Below are positions 6,208 to 7,462 of a stretch of 7,462 nucleotides of DNA, piece after piece. A program made the translations under genes and the position numbers. The stretch covers positions 1 to 7,462 of the forward strand of contig JACQRR010000121.1 of assembly GCA_016206365.1 (NCBI GenBank), written 5' to 3'. This DNA is from Candidatus Roizmanbacteria bacterium. Its GTDB lineage: Bacteria > Patescibacteriota > Microgenomatia > UBA1406 > GWC2-37-13. Numbering within the stretch: position 1 is the first letter of the stretch; each line of letters starts with the position of its first letter. A model generated the notes under the pieces. It made no database searches. It saw only the letters and a list, made by a program, of their open reading frames with translations, and was not told the origin of the DNA.

Positions 6208-6235
6208 ATTATACCGAAAAGCTTAAAACTGTGAA
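6208..6235 (-). promoter_or_regulatory. Predicted sigma-70-type promoter for sufC and the suf operon (leaderless)
   Basis: On the minus strand TTCACA (6230-6235, 5 of 6 to the -35 consensus) and TATAAT (6208-6213, perfect -10) are separated by 16 bp. The -10 box ends 7 bp before the sufC ATG, so transcription would begin at or next to the first base of the start codon. The -35 box lies in the last codons of tsaD and the spacer covers the tsaD stop. No ribosome-binding site is present, consistent with a leaderless message. Inferred from sequence only. Confidence 0.65.
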
Positions 6236-7347
6236 AGTGAATATCGCGGTATCCTGTCAAGGCTATTGCTGTCGGAAAATAATTTTTTATTAGCCTTATA
6301 GTACGCTGCAACTCCGATCATAGCCGCGTTATCTCCAGTCAAATACTTAAAGGATGGGAAATAAACTTTGCCTTTATATTTTCTAACTAAATTTCTCAGC
6401 AATTTTCTTAGATGTAAATTTGCAATTACTCCGCCGCCAACAATCAACCTATTTATCTCGGTTTGTTTAATTGCCAAATCCATCTTAGCAACTATAGTAT
6501 CAAAAACAGCAGCCTGATATGAACTTGCAAGCTTTCTAATGTTTTTAACCTCCGAGGTTGCGCTATTTTTCTTTAAAAAATAATAAAATGACGTCTTCAG
6601 CCCTGAAAATGAAAAATCTAAATTTCTAGAATGTAGCATCGGCCTTGGAAAGCGGTAAAAATCTCTGTTATTAGCTTCTGACGCCAACCTTTCCATCACT
6701 GGACCTCCCGGATAACCCAATCCCAGCATTTTGGCTGCCTTATCCAAAGCTTCACCGGCAGCATCGTCTCTTGTCTCGCCCAACACTTGGTATTTAATAT
6801 GATCTCTAAATAAAACTATCTCCGTATGACCACCTGAAATAATAAGTGCTAGGTAAGGAAATTTAAAATCTCTTTTGGGGTTGCCGTTACTATTTTGAAC
6901 AAAGCAAGAATAAATATGCCCCTCAAGATGATTTACCGCAATCAATTTTTTATTGTATTTTTGAGCTAGTTCTTTTGCCTTCTTAATCCCAACTTCCAAT
7001 GCAACAGCCAGGCCAGGTCCTTGAGTAACAGCTATGTAGTCAATTTTGTCTATTCCTCTCGTCATTCTGGCAACCCCGACGTTACGTCGGGGGCGTCCAG
7101 AATCTAACAACGATTCTGGAGTCGCTTCGCTCCCCAGAATGACTTGTGAATAAAATTTTCTCAAAGTTTCTTCAACCACCCAATCAATTCTCTCCTCATG
7201 CGCTCGTTTTGCAAGCGAAGGATAAATCCCTCCCCATTTCTTGTGCAGGAGTATTTGAGAGTAAATTACATTCGACAGAACTTTTCTTCCGTTGGTGAGA
7301 GCTGCAGCAGTCTCATCAGCTGAAGTTTCTATGGCGATAATCAACAT
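6223..7347 (-). CDS. tsaD: TsaD, tRNA N6-threonylcarbamoyladenosine synthase catalytic subunit, with an in-frame insert
   Basis: An ASKHA-fold protein of the Kae1/TsaD family. It transfers threonylcarbamoyl from TC-AMP to A37 of ANN-decoding tRNAs, normally with TsaB and TsaE. Motifs are IAIETSADETAAAL (4-17), VTQGPGLAVALEVG (107-120), metal-binding VNHLEGH (His140, His144), SGGHTEIV (171-178), GETRDDAAGEALDKAAKMLGLGYPGGP (190-216), FSFSGLKTS (245-253), VGGGVIAN (303-310) and TGDNAAMIG (337-345, metal Asp339). At 374 residues it exceeds the usual 335-345. The excess is at residues 69-96, between VVEETLRKFYSQ and IDKIDYIAVTQGPGL, and coincides with a hairpin repeat. The ATG is preceded by an AT-rich repeat without Shine-Dalgarno. 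It lies 22 bp before sufC; tsaB and tsaE are not in the window. Confidence 0.97.
   Translation of the reverse strand: MLIIAIETSADETAAALTNGRKVLSNVIYSQILLHKKWGGIYPSLAKRAHEERIDWVVEETLRKFYSQVILGSEATPESLLDSGRPRRNVGVARMTRGIDKIDYIAVTQGPGLAVALEVGIKKAKELAQKYNKKLIAVNHLEGHIYSCFVQNSNGNPKRDFKFPYLALIISGGHTEIVLFRDHIKYQVLGETRDDAAGEALDKAAKMLGLGYPGGPVMERLASEANNRDFYRFPRPMLHSRNLDFSFSGLKTSFYYFLKKNSATSEVKNIRKLASSYQAAVFDTIVAKMDLAIKQTEINRLIVGGGVIANLHLRKLLRNLVRKYKGKVYFPSFKYLTGDNAAMIGVAAYYKANKKLFSDSNSLDRIPRYSLSQF
7061..7143. repeat. Hairpin repeat element inserted in frame within tsaD
   Basis: An 83-bp element with perfect 10-bp terminal inverted repeats GTCATTCTGG (7061-7070) and CCAGAATGAC (7134-7143). It has two further perfect stems: CCCCGACG/CGTCGGGG (7074-7081, 7085-7092; 3-nt loop) and TCCAGAATC/GATTCTGGA (7096-7104, 7112-7120). 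It encodes residues 69 to about 96 of TsaD (VILGSEATPESL onward) without a stop. It shares end sequence with the sufS element, plus the 9-mer AGCGAAGCG in reverse orientation (7123-7131 here, 2881-2889 in sufS). Confidence 0.9.
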
Positions 7348-7384
7348 TAATTTAAAATTTTCAATTTTTAATTTTCAATCAATT
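7347..7384 (-). repeat. 38-bp AT-rich repeat, copy 2, directly before tsaD
   Basis: Matches 1972-2009 at 37 of 38 positions and in the same orientation relative to the downstream gene. Its last base is the A of the tsaD ATG. It replaces the place where a ribosome-binding site would be and has no G-rich tract. Confidence 0.8.
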
Positions 7385-7402
7385 ACGAGTTTCGCACTTC
7401 CT

Positions 7403-7462
7403 GTCATCCTGAGGAGTGGAACGACGAAGGATCTCTGAACTTGTTTCAGAACTCGCATTCGC
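7403..7462. repeat. Partial hairpin repeat element cut by the right edge
   Basis: Begins GTCATCCTGAG (7403-7413), the same end type as the sufS element, and contains a 6-bp stem TCTGAA/TTCAGA (7434-7439, 7445-7450). The opposite terminal repeat would lie beyond the window. No coding sequence is visible in 7385-7462. Confidence 0.65.

Overview
The window reads as a housekeeping locus from an AT-rich, probably anaerobic bacterium with a compact genome. I infer Patescibacteria (Candidate Phyla Radiation), perhaps the Microgenomates side. The reasons are the pared-down SUF operon, a fused 2-oxoacid:ferredoxin oxidoreductase subunit, the near absence of Shine-Dalgarno sequences, and hairpin repeats inserted even inside core genes. 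The phylum is inference, not something the sequence proves. Stops used are TAA and one TAG. Trp is read from TGG and no in-frame TGA is seen, so the standard code fits.

Every gene lies on the minus strand, so transcription runs from right to left. From the right edge: a partial hairpin repeat (7403-7462), an AT-rich 38-bp repeat touching the next start codon, and tsaD (tRNA t6A synthesis, 6223-7347). Then comes an iron-sulfur cluster assembly operon in the order sufC, sufB, short sufD, sufS, sufU (6200 down to 1614). A small three-cysteine ferredoxin follows (1512-1237). Last is the fused gamma-alpha subunit of a 2-oxoacid:ferredoxin oxidoreductase, which starts at 1233 and is still open at the left edge.

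The genes make functional sense together. SufS takes sulfur from cysteine and SufU probably relays it. The SufB-SufC-SufD complex builds the Fe-S cluster, using ATP at SufC. The next two genes make an Fe-S electron carrier and an enzyme of the class that reduces such carriers. A strong predicted promoter just before sufC (6208-6235) would give a leaderless sufC message and let the suf operon be transcribed apart from tsaD.

The most unusual feature is a family of short hairpin elements whose ends read GTCATYCYG or a close variant. One fills the sufC-sufB gap and one is cut by the right edge. Two sit in frame inside sufS and tsaD, where they appear to add about 45 and 28 amino acids to otherwise well-conserved enzymes. 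This resembles the Rickettsia palindromic elements that add peptide segments to proteins. A second repeat, 38 bp and AT-rich, occurs twice, each time immediately before a start codon. No plus-strand gene, RNA gene, CRISPR array or transposase gene was found.
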